From NCBI RefSeq assembly GCF_002732165.1, contig NZ_MRZO01000001.1, positions 434,001 through 498,000 of the forward strand: a stretch of 64,000 bases of DNA, in the 5' to 3' direction. Positions within the stretch are counted from its first letter, which is position 1. Each line of letters opens with the position of its first letter. Under the pieces are notes generated by a model. That model saw nothing but the letters and a program-made list of their open reading frames with translations, was not told the DNA's origin and did no database searches. The DNA is from Staphylococcus xylosus (lineage in GTDB: Bacteria; Bacillota; Bacilli; Staphylococcales; Staphylococcaceae). This document shows positions 30,559-41,364 of this stretch, one piece after another. Made by a program: the position numbers and the translations under genes.

Positions 30559-30617
30559 ATGTATTTTTTATAATATAAAAACTTTTTTTACTATAAAATT
30601 ATTTTTATTCTTAAATA

Positions 30618-30645
30618 TTGAAATTGTTTTACCCTATGCTATACT
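30618..30645 (+). promoter_or_regulatory. Promoter of candidate small RNA
   Basis: TTGAAA (30618-30623), a 16-base spacer and TATACT (30640-30645) with a TGn extension (TGC at 30637-30639). No open reading frame follows on this strand. Confidence 0.75.
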
Positions 30646-30651
30646 AAAATA

Positions 30652-30795
30652 TGTGGAGTGCAACTAGAACATAACTTTTCAGACTATTCCACACTTTAGT
30701 TCACTGTTATATTGGAATGCCATCCTAATATAACCAACTTCAGAACGAAAGAAAGCATACTGACCAGGGCTTAACATCATCAGTATGCTTTCTTT
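30652..30795 (+). ncRNA. Candidate small RNA downstream of femB, about 145 nt
   Basis: A strong extended -10 promoter and a strong intrinsic terminator lie about 145 bases apart with no reading frame between them. The predicted RNA has a long-range TGTGGA/TCCACA pairing near its 5' end, a GTTATATT/AATATAAC hairpin (about 30710-30740) and a terminator hairpin AAAGAAAGCATACTGA/TCAGTATGCTTTCTTT with a T-run. The terminator is shared with the convergent femB transcript. I cannot assign it to a named staphylococcal sRNA. Confidence 0.65.
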
Positions 30796-30799
30796 TTTT
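30748..30799. terminator. Bidirectional terminator of the candidate sRNA and femA-femB
   Basis: A 16-bp perfect stem, AAAGAAAGCATACTGA (30748-30763) with TCAGTATGCTTTCTTT (30780-30795), with a T-run on the right for the plus strand and a CTTTCTTTCG tail for the minus strand. Confidence 0.9.
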
Positions 30800-32057
30800 A
30801 TTTTCTAACTTTTTTTCTTAAATTATTCAGTGTATTAAACAACCAGTATTTCGTTTTCTTGATTGGTTTGTAGAAGTCACCGATTAATTCTTCGATTTGT
30901 ACATTAAAACCACGTTTAAAACGATAAACTCCGTAATCCTCACTATTTTCAGTGAAATCACCTGATAGTCCATAGAAATTATAACGTCCATATCCATGAT
31001 CAAAACAATAATTTAACATGAACCAATGCATCATATAAGGCCCCATATATTGGTTATATTTCTCTGAAGAACCACCTGAGAAATAATTTACTTCATACGC
31101 ATTTGCAAAGTATACACCTGCTGCTAGATTCAATATCGCCCCATCAGTTTGTCTTAATTCACTTGCATGTAGCAATTCTTTTTTATCATGCTCGATTTGT
31201 TTATCTAACTCAGCAATTTTTTTCAATTGTTTGTCCGATTTGTTTTCATTTTGCATCATTTGATCTCTACGCGCTTCTTTTTCATTAATACCCTCTTGCG
31301 TATTATTAATATATTCATCTAAATCAATATATGCCAATGGTACTAACGCTTTATCGCCATAATTATCAATGAAATTGTAGAAATATTCATCTGTCTTTGA
31401 AACAAAACCAGCACGTTCTTCCGTTTCACGATAAAGTTCTAAGAATATACCAAATTCTTCTCTTGGTAATAATCTAACTTTAACACCGTAATTAATCGCT
31501 TTATTTATGTTTCGTTTACGCTGACTATCAAACTGTTTTTTTAATGATGCTGGCGTTTCACCATCAAGTTTTAATACACCCATCCATCTCACTTGGCTTG
31601 ATGTATCATATTCCGTTGTAAAACCATGATGCGTATAATTGTGTGACTTAAATAAATTTACTAATGCATCATTCTTATCTTGATTTGATAAAGGATTAAT
31701 ATCTTTATCGTAAATTTGATATATCCAATAAGGATCCATCTTTACATACAAACAATTATGTTGCTGTAAATACGTATCTAATTCACGTAAATAGAAATCT
31801 ACTAAACCTAAATCATTGTAATCCATCACTGGTCCACGATTTGAATAATAAACATAGCTTCCCATTGTTGGGATTTTAGAGAAAAGACTAGCAGCAATAA
31901 CTTGATTGTCGTCATCTTTTAAGCCTAATAAAACAACTTGAAATCCATCTTCTTCTCTTGTCGCAATATTTTCTTTCACTTGAAAGTAATGACTCTCTAG
32001 TGCTGGATTCTGTACAAAATTATCATATTCTTTGACAGTTAACTCTGTAAATTTCAT
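30798..32057 (-). CDS. femB: FemB, adds glycines 4 and 5 of the peptidoglycan bridge
   Basis: A 419-residue FemABX aminoacyltransferase. Two GNAT-like subdomains flank a helical-hairpin insert (about residues 240-300, rich in Glu/Lys), as in FemA. Signature stretches include [27 protein letters not shown] and [12 protein letters not shown]. It uses glycyl-tRNA at the inner membrane face to add the last two glycines to lipid II. It follows femA by 28 bases in the same transcript. Similarity to S. aureus FemB is evident throughout. Confidence 0.97.
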   Translation of the reverse strand: MKFTELTVKEYDNFVQNPALESHYFQVKENIATREEDGFQVVLLGLKDDDNQVIAASLFSKIPTMGSYVYYSNRGPVMDYNDLGLVDFYLRELDTYLQQHNCLYVKMDPYWIYQIYDKDINPLSNQDKNDALVNLFKSHNYTHHGFTTEYDTSSQVRWMGVLKLDGETPASLKKQFDSQRKRNINKAINYGVKVRLLPREEFGIFLELYRETEERAGFVSKTDEYFYNFIDNYGDKALVPLAYIDLDEYINNTQEGINEKEARRDQMMQNENKSDKQLKKIAELDKQIEHDKKELLHASELRQTDGAILNLAAGVYFANAYEVNYFSGGSSEKYNQYMGPYMMHWFMLNYCFDHGYGRYNFYGLSGDFTENSEDYGVYRFKRGFNVQIEELIGDFYKPIKKTKYWLFNTLNNLRKKVRK

Positions 32058-32085
32058 TCTAGCTTAGTTCCCTTCTATTAAATGT

Positions 32086-33348
32086 TTATTTCTTTTTATC
32101 TTTAATTTTCTTTAATGTCGTATAAATTTTGTACATTGGTTTATTGATTGGTTTAATAAAATCACCAACATATTCCACTACATCCGCATTAAATCCTTTT
32201 TTAAATTTAACTACACCGGCATCTTCTGCATCCTCTGTAAAATGACCACTAATTCCATAAAAATTATATCTATCAATATTATGATCAATAGCATAGTTAA
32301 TCATCTTCCATTGAATGGCATAACTACCCGCAAAATGTCTAAACTCATTTGACGTTCCACCAGCATAATACACTACTTCATAAGGATTAATGATGAAATA
32401 TGCTGCTGAGATTGGTAGTTCATTACCATGCTTCTCTTGTAGAGTTTTAGCTTCATCAATTTTTTGTTGATTCGCTATAAGTTGTTTCTCTAGATTATCT
32501 TTTTTATTATATGCTTTTTTATTTTCAGGTCTTTTCTCGATATCTTTCACTGCTTTATTGATATCTTTGCTTAACACCTCACGTTCAGATTGCAATTCTT
32601 CAATATATTCATTGAAATCCATATAAGCTAGAGGTACTAATACACGATCTTTATAATACCTTAATCTATTATAGTAAAAGTCATCGTCTCTATCGTCAAA
32701 GTCTTTAGTTTCAGATGTATCTTCCATGAATGAACGGAAAATTGGCAACTCATCTTCCCCTAAGAACCTTACTTTCACGCCATTTTTTTGTACTTTTTTA
32801 GTATTTCGTTTACGTAAACTATCCATACCATTTAGTACATCTTTAGCAGTTTTGCCTACTAAATCCAGTACAGAGTGGAACCTAATTTGAATAATTGAAT
32901 CGAAACCAGTTAAAAATCCTTGGTGTTTATATCCAAGCTGCTTCATTTTATCGAAAATCCAATCATGTCCTGCATTTTCCAATACCTCACCATCATGATT
33001 ACGATATTGATATGCTAAATAAGGATCAACTCTTAAGTAAAGCGCATTATGTTTTTTCACATATTTAGATAGTTCATTGAAAAAGTAATGCACTAATTCT
33101 TTATTTTCAAAATCTATAACCGGACCTCTATTAGTGTAAAAATACTTAAAGAATTTCATTACTGGTACTGCAGTTAATAAACAAGCTGCAATGACTTCAT
33201 TATCATTGTTTTTTATACCTACTAAATGTGTTTCAGTACTTTCTGCAATTTTTAATTCATAATTCCCTACCATTTGCGTGAAATGGCTATTTGGCATTTT
33301 ATCTGAAAATGCACCAAACTCTTTTGCAGTTAAATTTGTAAATTTCAT
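32086..33348 (-). CDS. femA: FemA, adds glycines 2 and 3 of the peptidoglycan bridge
   Basis: A 420-residue FemABX aminoacyltransferase with the FemA-specific start MKFTNLTAKEFGAF, the YTNRGPVIDF segment, the MDSLRKRNTKK segment and a coiled-coil hairpin insert (about residues 245-310). It extends the pentaglycine bridge from one to three glycines. AGGAG precedes the ATG. It is the first gene of femA-femB. A TATAAT (complement of 33406-33411) lies about 60 bases upstream but has no clear -35. Confidence 0.97.
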   Translation of the reverse strand: MKFTNLTAKEFGAFSDKMPNSHFTQMVGNYELKIAESTETHLVGIKNNDNEVIAACLLTAVPVMKFFKYFYTNRGPVIDFENKELVHYFFNELSKYVKKHNALYLRVDPYLAYQYRNHDGEVLENAGHDWIFDKMKQLGYKHQGFLTGFDSIIQIRFHSVLDLVGKTAKDVLNGMDSLRKRNTKKVQKNGVKVRFLGEDELPIFRSFMEDTSETKDFDDRDDDFYYNRLRYYKDRVLVPLAYMDFNEYIEELQSEREVLSKDINKAVKDIEKRPENKKAYNKKDNLEKQLIANQQKIDEAKTLQEKHGNELPISAAYFIINPYEVVYYAGGTSNEFRHFAGSYAIQWKMINYAIDHNIDRYNFYGISGHFTEDAEDAGVVKFKKGFNADVVEYVGDFIKPINKPMYKIYTTLKKIKDKKK

Positions 33349-33737
33349 TTTTATATACTCCTAATTGTCTATAATTCTTTTTCGAGTTAAACTTCAATCT
33401 TAATTATTATACAATATTCATTCATAAAACAAAATCAATACCCTGTCCAAAACGCTTTATATTCATTATGTGTCTTACAATTATACCATTACTTCTATTC
33501 TAACAAAGTATTTATATTTAATCTTTCATCAGCATTATTTTAATTATTAAAAAGTGTTTTAATATACATTTATTTACTAAAAACATCTTAATGACAATAG
33601 GTTAGACAAACAATATTTTCACTTTATATTACATTATTAAAGCTATCAGCCTTGCGTATATGTGTTTAATTCGACTTTCTTCATCTACATTTAAATTTAA
33701 ATATTAATATATATTAGTCTACTTCTTAACATATAAT
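33349..33737. other. Gene-free region upstream of femA
   Basis: About 390 AT-rich bases without a reading frame. Apart from the possible femA -10 (complement of 33406-33411) I see no specific element. Confidence 0.5.
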
Positions 33738-33772
33738 AAAAACTGGGAAACTTCATAAGTCTCCCAGTTTTT
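33738..33772 (-). terminator. Terminator of DJ-1/PfpI gene
   Basis: AAAAACTGGGA pairs perfectly with TCCCAGTTTTT. Leftward it ends in Ts. Confidence 0.88.
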
Positions 33773-33807
33773 ATTTAGCGCAAATAACTAATAAATTATC
33801 ATTGTGT

Positions 33808-34467
33808 TTATTTTAATGCATCGCGTAATGCTTTACCGATAGCAACACTTGATTGTGGATTTTGTCCAGTTATAAATTGACTATCTGTTTCTATATGTTC
33901 GGTAAAGTTTTCTTTAGTTACGAACTTAGCACCTTGATTTTCTAATTCTGTTTGAGTTAAGAATGGCACTTTATTTTCTAAGCCCATTGCACGTTCTTCT
34001 TCATCTGTAAATGAAGTAAGTGTAACGCCATTAACTAAGAAATTACCTTGTTTATCTTTGGCGCCAACAAATGCACTTGGTCCGTGACATACAGATGAAA
34101 TAATTTTATCTTCATCTTTAAAATCTGCTAATATCGATGATAATTGTTGATTGTGTGCATAATCAAATACTGTTCCGTGACCACCAGGTAGATACACAGC
34201 GTCATACTGAGCTACATCTACTTCTGCAATACTAGGTACATCTTTAATTTTTGCTACAAATTCTGCATATTTATCAAGTTCGTTATTTTGTGTTGAATTT
34301 GGATCTAAAGGAACTGCACCGCCTTCAATAGAAGTTATATCTACAGCAATGTCTGCTTCAGTTAATATATTATAAGGCTCGCTCGCCTCTTCTAACCATA
34401 ATCCTGTTGGTGTTCCATCATCATATTGATTTCTACTTGTTAGTATGAATAAAACTTTTTTACTCAT
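33808..34467 (-). CDS. DJ-1/PfpI (Hsp31-like class I glutamine amidotransferase fold) protein
   Basis: A 219-residue protein with the nucleophile elbow SSVCHGPSA (Cys near residue 113 followed by His) and an N-terminal LWLEEASEPY segment carrying the Glu of the DJ-1/Hsp31 site. Related proteins act as glyoxalase III, deglycase or holding chaperones. The exact activity is unknown. A GAGGTGAT site precedes the ATG. It lies 98 bases after trpA on the same strand, with a hairpin between them, so it may be partly transcribed with the trp operon. Confidence 0.88.
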   Translation of the reverse strand: MSKKVLFILTSRNQYDDGTPTGLWLEEASEPYNILTEADIAVDITSIEGGAVPLDPNSTQNNELDKYAEFVAKIKDVPSIAEVDVAQYDAVYLPGGHGTVFDYAHNQQLSSILADFKDEDKIISSVCHGPSAFVGAKDKQGNFLVNGVTLTSFTDEEERAMGLENKVPFLTQTELENQGAKFVTKENFTEHIETDSQFITGQNPQSSVAIGKALRDALK

Positions 34468-34484
34468 TTTATATCACCTCTTTA

Positions 34485-34508
34485 TAAAATAAGGATTATC
34501 AATAATCC
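34485..34508 (-). terminator. Hairpin between trpA and the DJ-1 gene
   Basis: Leftward, GGATTAT and ATAATCC (34493-34508) form a 7-bp stem followed by TTATTTTA. It may end most trp transcripts. Confidence 0.5.
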
Positions 34509-34565
34509 TCTGATAATCTGATACCCTTATTTTAACAAATTCATACATAAAATTATTGTGGAATT

Positions 34566-35294
34566 TTATTGATTAAGTGCATTTCTTATAGATTTCAAGT
34601 AATTCAACATATTTTTTTCGCTATCATTTTCAAATCGTTTAACAATTTCACTACCTATAACTACTCCATCTGATGCCTCAGTAATATCTTTAACATGTTC
34701 TGGTGTTCGTATACCAAAGCCAGCAACTACGGGAACTTCAGATTTATCTTTTATTTTTTTTATTCTATCTTTTAAATCTGGATGGAATTTACCATTTTCA
34801 CCAGTTGTAGCGTTCATTGTTACAGTATATATAAAACCCTCTGCGTCTTTAGCGATTTGATCACTTCTAGATTCAGATGTTGTCATAGCGATTAATGAGA
34901 TGATTTTTGTCTTTCTATGTGGATGACGTGCTTTAAATTGTTGCACTAATTCATGGGGTAAGTCAGGTATAATTAATCCATATACTCCGGCACGTTCGCA
35001 TGCTTGTAAAAAGTCTTCTTCACCATAATAATTGATGATATTATAATACGTCATTAATACATAATCACTTTGGATTTCATCACGATGTTTTGTGAGTTGA
35101 TCCAAAATGAATTGTATATTCACACCTTCTTGAATTGCTTTATTCCCGGCATCCATAATCACAGGACCATCAGCGACTGGATCTGAAAAAGGCACCCCCA
35201 CCTCAATTATATCAGCACCTACATGACTTAATGTTTTCACATTTTCAATAAAATGCTTATTTCCCATTACATATGGTATAAATAGTTTATTCAT
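34566..35294 (-). CDS. trpA: Tryptophan synthase alpha subunit
   Basis: A 242-residue TIM-barrel enzyme that splits indole-3-glycerol phosphate to indole and glyceraldehyde phosphate. Motifs: [15 protein letters not shown] with the catalytic Glu, LIIPDLPHE with the catalytic Asp, and [11 protein letters not shown] at the phosphate site. I start at ATG 35294, overlapping the trpB stop by eight bases. A GTG nine bases upstream is possible but less well placed to the GGTGA site. It is the last gene of the trp operon. Confidence 0.95.
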   Translation of the reverse strand: MNKLFIPYVMGNKHFIENVKTLSHVGADIIEVGVPFSDPVADGPVIMDAGNKAIQEGVNIQFILDQLTKHRDEIQSDYVLMTYYNIINYYGEEDFLQACERAGVYGLIIPDLPHELVQQFKARHPHRKTKIISLIAMTTSESRSDQIAKDAEGFIYTVTMNATTGENGKFHPDLKDRIKKIKDKSEVPVVAGFGIRTPEHVKDITEASDGVVIGSEIVKRFENDSEKNMLNYLKSIRNALNQ

Positions 35295-36501
35295 GTGTGT
35301 CACCGTCCTGTTTCATATAATTTCTGATTGTTTCCATATCCTTATCACCACGACCTGACACTGTAACAACTAGGATTTCATCTGAGTTCATAGTCGGTGC
35401 CAATGTTTCTACATAACTTAACGCATGCGCGCTTTCAATAGCAGGGATAATGCCTTCAGCTTTAGTGAATCTAACAAGTGCATCCATAGCTTGTTTATCA
35501 CTTGCGGTTGCATACTTCACTCTGCCGATATCATGATAATACGAATGTTCAGGACCAACGCCAGGATAATCTAATCCAGCTGAAATAGAGTGTGCTAATT
35601 CTATTTGACCATGCTCGTCTTGTATTAGGTACATTTTAGTACCGTGTAACACGCCTTCTTTACCTTTATTTATTGCTAACGCATGTTTGTCAGAATCAAA
35701 ACCTTCACCAGCTGCTTCGACGCCATATAATTTTACATCATCTTCGACAAATGGGTAAAACGTTCCAATTGCATTTGATCCTCCACCCACGCAAGCTACA
35801 ATGGCATCAGGTAAGCGACCTTCAATTTGTTGAACTTGAGATTTAATCTCAGTACCTATAATTTTTTGAAAGTCTCTTACAATAGTAGGAAACGGATCTG
35901 GACCTAACGCAGACCCTAATAAATAATGGGTATCTTCTACATGACTCACCCAATATTGTAGCGCCTTGTTCACTGCATCGGACAGCGTTCCTTGCCCTTC
36001 AGTTACTGGTTCTACTTTTGCGCCTAATAATTCCATTCGAAAAACATTTAGTGATTGTCTCTTAATATCTTCTTCACCCATAAATACAACAAGTTCCATA
36101 TCAAACAACGCAGCTACTGTTGCGCTAGCCACGCCATGTTGACCTGCACCTGTTTCAGCAACCAGTTTGTTTTTGCCCATACGTTTAGCCAACAGTGCTT
36201 GTCCAAGCGCATTATTTATCTTGTGAGCGCCAGTATGGTTTAAGTCTTCACGTTTCAAATAGATTTTGGCGCCGCCTAATGATTCAGAGTACGACTTTGC
36301 ATAAGTCAATGGTGTTTCACGGCCGACATAATCTTTTAAATAGCCATCGAGTTCTTCTTGGAATTTAGGATCTTCTTTTGCCTCTTGATATGCCTGTTTA
36401 AGTTCTTGTACTGCTGGCATTAAGGTTTCTGGTACATACTGCCCACCATAATTACCAAAGAAACCAAATTCATCTACTTCTGTTTGGATGTTTTTTACCA
36501 T
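35287..36501 (-). CDS. trpB: Tryptophan synthase beta subunit
   Basis: A 404-residue PLP enzyme that joins indole and serine to tryptophan. The PLP lysine lies in [15 protein letters not shown] (about residue 95), the PLP-phosphate loop is [12 protein letters not shown], and the carboxylate loop is [10 protein letters not shown]. It pairs with TrpA to channel indole. It follows trpF by two bases. Confidence 0.97.
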   Translation of the reverse strand: MVKNIQTEVDEFGFFGNYGGQYVPETLMPAVQELKQAYQEAKEDPKFQEELDGYLKDYVGRETPLTYAKSYSESLGGAKIYLKREDLNHTGAHKINNALGQALLAKRMGKNKLVAETGAGQHGVASATVAALFDMELVVFMGEEDIKRQSLNVFRMELLGAKVEPVTEGQGTLSDAVNKALQYWVSHVEDTHYLLGSALGPDPFPTIVRDFQKIIGTEIKSQVQQIEGRLPDAIVACVGGGSNAIGTFYPFVEDDVKLYGVEAAGEGFDSDKHALAINKGKEGVLHGTKMYLIQDEHGQIELAHSISAGLDYPGVGPEHSYYHDIGRVKYATASDKQAMDALVRFTKAEGIIPAIESAHALSYVETLAPTMNSDEILVVTVSGRGDKDMETIRNYMKQDGDTHE

Positions 36502-36503
36502 AA

Positions 36504-37133
36504 TTAATTAGCTCCTTTTACAAGTTCTATTATTGATTGCATTTTACATTTATCTTTATCATTATTTGTTTCTATACCACTAGCAATATCATAACCACTA
36601 TGTTGTAGTGATAATTTTTCTATCTTTTGAATATTTTCATAATTGATACCGCCTGCAATCAAATAATCAATATCATTAACAACTTTAAGTATTTCCCAAT
36701 CATACACTTTACCTGTACCACCATAGTTTTGTGATGGTGTGTCTATAATAAATTGATCTACTACATGTTTATAATATTCAATTGCTGTCAGTAATGATTC
36801 ACTATCTTTGGCTGGCAAGGCTTTAATAATCTTAATATCCTTACTTTTTTGTCTTATATATGAGATTGTGGATAATGGTTCCTCACCGTGTAATTGCATT
36901 GATGTGATCCCAGTTTCTTCTATTAAATTGTCTATCACATCATAATCAGGATTCACCAAGATAACTACCTTTTCCTTATCATCAGGGATAACATCTGTAA
37001 ATTGCCTAATCGTTTGGATATCAACAAATCGCTTACTTTTGGGAAAATGGATAAACCCCATCGCATCGATGTCCAAATCTTTTGCTTTCTTCACATCTGA
37101 TAGCTGACGAAAACCACAAAATTTCAACTTCAT
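36504..37133 (-). CDS. trpF: Phosphoribosylanthranilate isomerase
   Basis: A 209-residue TIM-barrel isomerase converting phosphoribosylanthranilate to carboxyphenylaminodeoxyribulose phosphate. The catalytic Cys is in LKFCGF at the start and the second catalytic residue in [24 protein letters not shown] forms the phosphate site. It overlaps the trpC stop by four bases. Confidence 0.95.
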   Translation of the reverse strand: MKLKFCGFRQLSDVKKAKDLDIDAMGFIHFPKSKRFVDIQTIRQFTDVIPDDKEKVVILVNPDYDVIDNLIEETGITSMQLHGEEPLSTISYIRQKSKDIKIIKALPAKDSESLLTAIEYYKHVVDQFIIDTPSQNYGGTGKVYDWEILKVVNDIDYLIAGGINYENIQKIEKLSLQHSGYDIASGIETNNDKDKCKMQSIIELVKGAN

Positions 37134-37912
37134 TTCTTCACCTTATCTAATTTTAAACCTGGTAAAAACTGGCTTAAATCATCACATTTCATTAACGATT
37201 CACCAATCAATAAACCATCTATACCAGAATCAACAACATTCGCTACATCTTGTTCATCACGAATGCCACTTTCCGAAATATAATAATAACCATCTTTTTT
37301 ATTTTCTAAAATTTCATTAGTATGCAAGACGTCTGTAACAAATCTTTTTAGATCTCGGTTATTCACACCAATAATTTGTGGATTTAGCTGATAAGCACGT
37401 GATAACTCTTCTTTATCATGCACCTCAACAAGTACTTCTAAATTTAATGAAGTTGCATATTGATATAACTCTTTCAATTGCTGATCGGTTAAGACATTGA
37501 CTATTAATAGAATAATTGAAGCGCCTGCTTTTTTAGCAACATCTATTTGTATTTTATCTACGACAAAGTCTTTGCATAATACTGGTAAGTCAGTTTGAGT
37601 AGTTAAGGATTGTAAACGTTCATAGCTCCCCCCAAAGTATTGCTCATCAGTTAATATTGAGACTGCATTAGAGCCGTGAGCTTCATAATCTTTAACTTGT
37701 TGCGCTAAATCTCTACCTGGCAATTCATTTAATGTTGGACTTTTAGATTTAATTTCTGCAATAACTGCTAATCGATCTGATTCATCTATTTGTGCCTTAA
37801 AAGTAGTTTTATGTGAAATATCTACATCATCAAGGGTTTTTAATTTTTCTTCATAATAGCCCTGTTCGAGCAAATCCTTTTTATATAATACTATTTCATC
37901 CAATATAGTCAT
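37130..37912 (-). CDS. trpC: Indole-3-glycerol phosphate synthase
   Basis: A 260-residue TIM-barrel synthase. Typical motifs are AEIKSKSPT (catalytic Lys), [23 protein letters not shown] and ISESGI. It closes the indole ring. It overlaps trpD by 17 bases at its 5' end and trpF by four at its 3' end. Confidence 0.96.
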   Translation of the reverse strand: MTILDEIVLYKKDLLEQGYYEEKLKTLDDVDISHKTTFKAQIDESDRLAVIAEIKSKSPTLNELPGRDLAQQVKDYEAHGSNAVSILTDEQYFGGSYERLQSLTTQTDLPVLCKDFVVDKIQIDVAKKAGASIILLIVNVLTDQQLKELYQYATSLNLEVLVEVHDKEELSRAYQLNPQIIGVNNRDLKRFVTDVLHTNEILENKKDGYYYISESGIRDEQDVANVVDSGIDGLLIGESLMKCDDLSQFLPGLKLDKVKK

Positions 37913-38912
37913 ACGTTTTGCCTCCCATTTTGTTATATTGCGCTAATGCTTCGCCTTCATCAATCAATTTCTGTGCTTTACTTACACCTTCTTGAATTGT
38001 ACTCACTTGCTCTGACACATATAGTGCAATACCAGCATTCAATACAACGACATCTCTTTTAGCACTGCGATCTGTACCATTCAGAATGTTTTTAGTTATT
38101 TCCAAATTTTCAACTGGTGTACCACCGATTAATTCTTCATTTGGCGCATAATCTAGTCCAACATCGTTAGCATTTAAAGTGTAAGTTTTAACACTTTCAT
38201 TTGCGTTCACTTCATATATAATATTGTCTCCAGACAAAGTTGCTTCATCCATACCATTAGCCCCATACACTACAATTGCTTTTTTTCGCCCTAAATCTGC
38301 TAACGTTTGAGCAATTTTATCTAGTTTTGAAGTTTCATAGACACCCATAACTTGATAATCCAATTTAAAAGGATTTATTATCGGGCCTGTTATATTAAAA
38401 ATCGTTGGGTTACTCATATGTTTTCTTATAGGTTGTATTTGCTTCATAATTGGATACGTTTCTGTTGCACTTAAAAATGCTAACCCTGTATTGTCTAATT
38501 GGCTCGGTGTCTGTTCTACAGAAGTAGTTTGAATTTGCATAGCATTTAGTAAATCTGTACTTCCTGATGATGACGTAACACTCTTATTACCATGTTTAAT
38601 AACTGGAACGTTGGCACTCGCGATTACAAAAGAGACAGTGGTTGAAATATTGAAACTATTAGATTTATCTCCACCGGTACCGCAAACACACATACTATTT
38701 GGATAGTAAGGCTGTTGATCATACATAGAATGTATCAAACTTTTAACAATGTATGTTAATTCTTCCTGTGTAATTTCTTTTTCGGAAAACGAAGTTAAGT
38801 ATTCTATTTTCACTTCATCTTTTACATCTTCAGAAATAAGTAACTCGATAAACGCATTCATTTCTCTCTGATTTAATGGTTTATATTGATTGAGTAATGC
38901 TTGTAATTCCAT
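37896..38912 (-). CDS. trpD: Anthranilate phosphoribosyltransferase
   Basis: A 338-residue transferase that adds PRPP ribose phosphate to anthranilate. It has [15 protein letters not shown] (PRPP loop), [13 protein letters not shown] and [17 protein letters not shown]. The start is ATG 38912, nine bases after GAGGAGG. A TTG nine bases upstream abuts that site. It overlaps the end of trpG by 32 bases. Confidence 0.95.
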   Translation of the reverse strand: MELQALLNQYKPLNQREMNAFIELLISEDVKDEVKIEYLTSFSEKEITQEELTYIVKSLIHSMYDQQPYYPNSMCVCGTGGDKSNSFNISTTVSFVIASANVPVIKHGNKSVTSSSGSTDLLNAMQIQTTSVEQTPSQLDNTGLAFLSATETYPIMKQIQPIRKHMSNPTIFNITGPIINPFKLDYQVMGVYETSKLDKIAQTLADLGRKKAIVVYGANGMDEATLSGDNIIYEVNANESVKTYTLNANDVGLDYAPNEELIGGTPVENLEITKNILNGTDRSAKRDVVVLNAGIALYVSEQVSTIQEGVSKAQKLIDEGEALAQYNKMGGKTYDYIG

Positions 38913-39477
38913 GGTTTGCAACCTCCTCTACTATCTTTAAAAAGTTTTTAATAATTTGTTCCCCAAATTCAGTAGCAAATGATTCGGGATGATATTGAAT
39001 GCCAAAGTGTAATAACTGCAAATGTTCGAATGATTGAATACAATCTTTCGTTGTCGCTGTAATTGATAAAGATTCAGGCATCGTTTGTGGATCGCTAATA
39101 AGTGAATGGTATCTCATTATTTCAGAATATTCTGGAATATCACTGTATAACTTTGTCTCTTTTATGATTTGCATTTGATCTTTTTTACCATGCATAATAT
39201 GTTCACTTTGGATCACATCTCCTTGATGATAACAAGTTAATGCTTGTGCACCCAAGCAAACACCTAATATAGGTTTATTTTCATAGTGCTTAATAATATT
39301 TATTAGATTATCAGTATCTAATGGATGACCAGGACCTGGTGATATCACTATACCTTCAACATCTAAATTATATATATTTGGGTCATCTGGATACTTAATA
39401 ATCACTTCTTTATGCTGTGCTATCATATTTACTAAATTATAAGTAAAAGAATCGTAGTTATCGACAATTAATATCAT
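38881..39477 (-). CDS. trpG: Anthranilate synthase glutamine amidotransferase component
   Basis: A 198-residue class I amidotransferase that supplies ammonia to TrpE. The catalytic triad is the Cys in GVCLGAQAL and the His-Glu in IQYHPESF. The usual His after the nucleophile loop (GxCLGHQ) is Ala here. ISPGPGHP is the oxyanion loop region. Its ATG overlaps the trpE stop by four bases. It may also serve folate synthesis, as in some Firmicutes, but nothing here tests that. Confidence 0.94.
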   Translation of the reverse strand: MILIVDNYDSFTYNLVNMIAQHKEVIIKYPDDPNIYNLDVEGIVISPGPGHPLDTDNLINIIKHYENKPILGVCLGAQALTCYHQGDVIQSEHIMHGKKDQMQIIKETKLYSDIPEYSEIMRYHSLISDPQTMPESLSITATTKDCIQSFEHLQLLHFGIQYHPESFATEFGEQIIKNFLKIVEEVANHGITSITQSI

Positions 39478-40880
39478 GGTGATACCTCCAATAAACTTTT
39501 GGCTTTCAGTTTCGTTTCTTCAAGCTCTTTTTCAGGTATAGAGTCAAATACTACACCGCAGCCTGCTTGAACATTCACATGTGTTTCATTAATCATCATC
39601 GTTCTTATTGCTAATGCAAAATCTAAATCATGATTACAATTAATATAACCAATACCACCACTATAAACACCACGTTTATGTGGTTGTGATTCGTAGATAC
39701 GTTGAATCGCTCTCAGTTTTGGCGCACCTGAAACCGTTCCTGTGGGTAATAAACTCGCAATTACAGACATTGGAGAATAGTTACTTTTTAATTTACCGGT
39801 TACTTCACTTACGATATGCATTACATGTTCATAGCGTTCGATTGTCATTAGTTTTTGAATTTTTGATGTTCCAGTCTGACTCACTCTATGAATGTCATTG
39901 CGTCCTAAATCAACTAGCATACTATGTTCACTTAATTCTTTATCATCATTTTTCAACTGCGCTTCATTTATTTTATCCTCATCTTCGGTAGCACCTCTTT
40001 TAATTGTTCCAGCAATTGGATTAGTGATTACCGTTTCACCTTGTACCTTTACAAAACTCTCAGGTGAACTTCCAACAATAATAGGTTCATCCATATTCAT
40101 ATAGTACATATATGGACTTGGATTTTGCCGTTTTAGATTTTGATAAAGTTGGTATGACAATTGTTGTAGCTGTTGACCAAAAAAGTGTTCGTAGCTATAA
40201 ATAATCGATGGTACAACTTGAAACATATCGCCTTGTTGAATAAGTGTTTTCATATGTTCAACTGTTTCAATAAATCGTGTTGGTGCCATATTGGATTTTA
40301 TATCCTTCTCTGTTGAAATATGATCAATTTGTGTTGGATAAATTTTAATTTGTTGCAACTCTGCCACACGACGTTGCACACGTTCCTGTAATTGTGAGTC
40401 ATTGTCATTAGAGAATAAGTTCGTCGCTATAACATATAAATGTTCTTTATAATGATCAAAAATATAAACATCCTCTACCATATGAAATTTCGTATCGTGT
40501 TGTGGATGATCTGCTAATTCGATTTTCTTTAATACCGGGAACTCATGTCTCACTAAATCAAAACTACATGATCCAACAAACCCTGATATAAATGGTAATT
40601 GAGCCAATATTTCGTCATCTATAGCTGTTTTGTATTGATCAATAAGTTCTTTCATCTTGTCATATGGTTGGTTACGTTCTATGTTAATTCCGTTCGGTGT
40701 TTCTACAGTCATTACGTCATTATCTAAAGTAATAGCTCCATACGTGTCGAAAATGACAATAGAATAACGCCCTTTCAATTGCGATTGATCCGAACTTTCT
40801 AAAATTATTTTATTATTTCTTAATCTTGCAAGAGCTTCTGGGCTAACTTCAGCTTTTAATTTTTGATATTGTACTTTCAT
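39474..40880 (-). CDS. trpE: Anthranilate synthase component I
   Basis: A 468-residue chorismate-binding enzyme that makes anthranilate. The C-terminal chorismate domain has PIAGTIKRGATEDED, VDLGRNDIHRVS, LPTGTVSGAPK and YSGGIGYI. The N-terminal part carries the tryptophan feedback site region (LESSDQSQLKGRYS). It is the first gene of trpEGDCFBA, with AAGGAGG before the ATG and two T-box leaders upstream. Confidence 0.96.
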   Translation of the reverse strand: MKVQYQKLKAEVSPEALARLRNNKIILESSDQSQLKGRYSIVIFDTYGAITLDNDVMTVETPNGINIERNQPYDKMKELIDQYKTAIDDEILAQLPFISGFVGSCSFDLVRHEFPVLKKIELADHPQHDTKFHMVEDVYIFDHYKEHLYVIATNLFSNDNDSQLQERVQRRVAELQQIKIYPTQIDHISTEKDIKSNMAPTRFIETVEHMKTLIQQGDMFQVVPSIIYSYEHFFGQQLQQLSYQLYQNLKRQNPSPYMYYMNMDEPIIVGSSPESFVKVQGETVITNPIAGTIKRGATEDEDKINEAQLKNDDKELSEHSMLVDLGRNDIHRVSQTGTSKIQKLMTIERYEHVMHIVSEVTGKLKSNYSPMSVIASLLPTGTVSGAPKLRAIQRIYESQPHKRGVYSGGIGYINCNHDLDFALAIRTMMINETHVNVQAGCGVVFDSIPEKELEETKLKAKSLLEVSP

Positions 40881-40897
40881 ATTACTTTCCTCCTTAT

Positions 40898-40938
40898 AAA
40901 AAAGTCAGCATCCTTAAACAATGTTTAAGGACGCTGAC
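40898..40938 (-). terminator. Terminator of the promoter-distal trp T-box
   Basis: GTCAGCGTCCTTAAAC and GTTTAAGGATGCTGAC (one G-T pair) form a 16-bp stem, followed leftward by six Ts, just before the trpE ribosome binding site. Confidence 0.93.
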
Positions 40939-41110
40939 GCGCGGTACCACCTAAAATTAGTAAATATCTAGTTTTCTAAAAACCATCTACTCTCTCTTTA
41001 TTTTATTCATTTTTTATCCAACAAAACCCAATTTCAGTATATGTAGGTGTTAGTTCTCATCAACCACTAACTTTCTGCAAATACCTAATCATCACTTACT
41101 TCATTTTGCC
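40898..41110 (-). promoter_or_regulatory. trp T-box riboswitch 2 (promoter-distal)
   Basis: Read leftward: a stem I region with GGTTGATGA in its distal part, specifier segment GAAATTGGG (TGG, Trp codon, at the complement of 41028-41030), then the T-box proper GGTGGTACCGCG (complement of 40940-40951) and the terminator. Uncharged tRNA-Trp should stabilise the antiterminator and allow trpE transcription. Confidence 0.92.
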
Positions 41111-41135
41111 TTCTAATTCAGTTCAATTTAAATAT

Positions 41136-41183
41136 AAAAAAACACCACACTAACGCATACTGTAAGGACGCGTTACCGTGGTG
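41136..41183 (-). terminator. Terminator of the promoter-proximal trp T-box
   Basis: CACCAC plus TAACGC pair with GCGTTA plus GTGGTG, followed leftward by seven Ts. Confidence 0.9.
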
Positions 41184-41350
41184 CCACCTTAGTTAACAAA
41201 TTCATTGTTCACTTTAATTGCTATTTAATTTTCATTTAAAAGCCCAATTCACAATATATGCAGTGCTAATTTCCATCAACCATTAGCTTTCTTATTGCTA
41301 CATCACATATTTGCTACGTTATCTTTCAAATGGCAACTTTTGTTGCGATA
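41136..41350 (-). promoter_or_regulatory. trp T-box riboswitch 1 (promoter-proximal)
   Basis: Read leftward: stem I with GGTTGATGG, specifier segment GAATTGGGC (TGG, Trp, complement of 41244-41246), T-box GGTGGCACCACGG (complement of 41176-41188) and terminator. It has the same layout as the second T-box, so two tRNA-Trp readings in series control the operon. Confidence 0.92.
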
Positions 41351-41364
41351 AGTAATTAAGTAAA

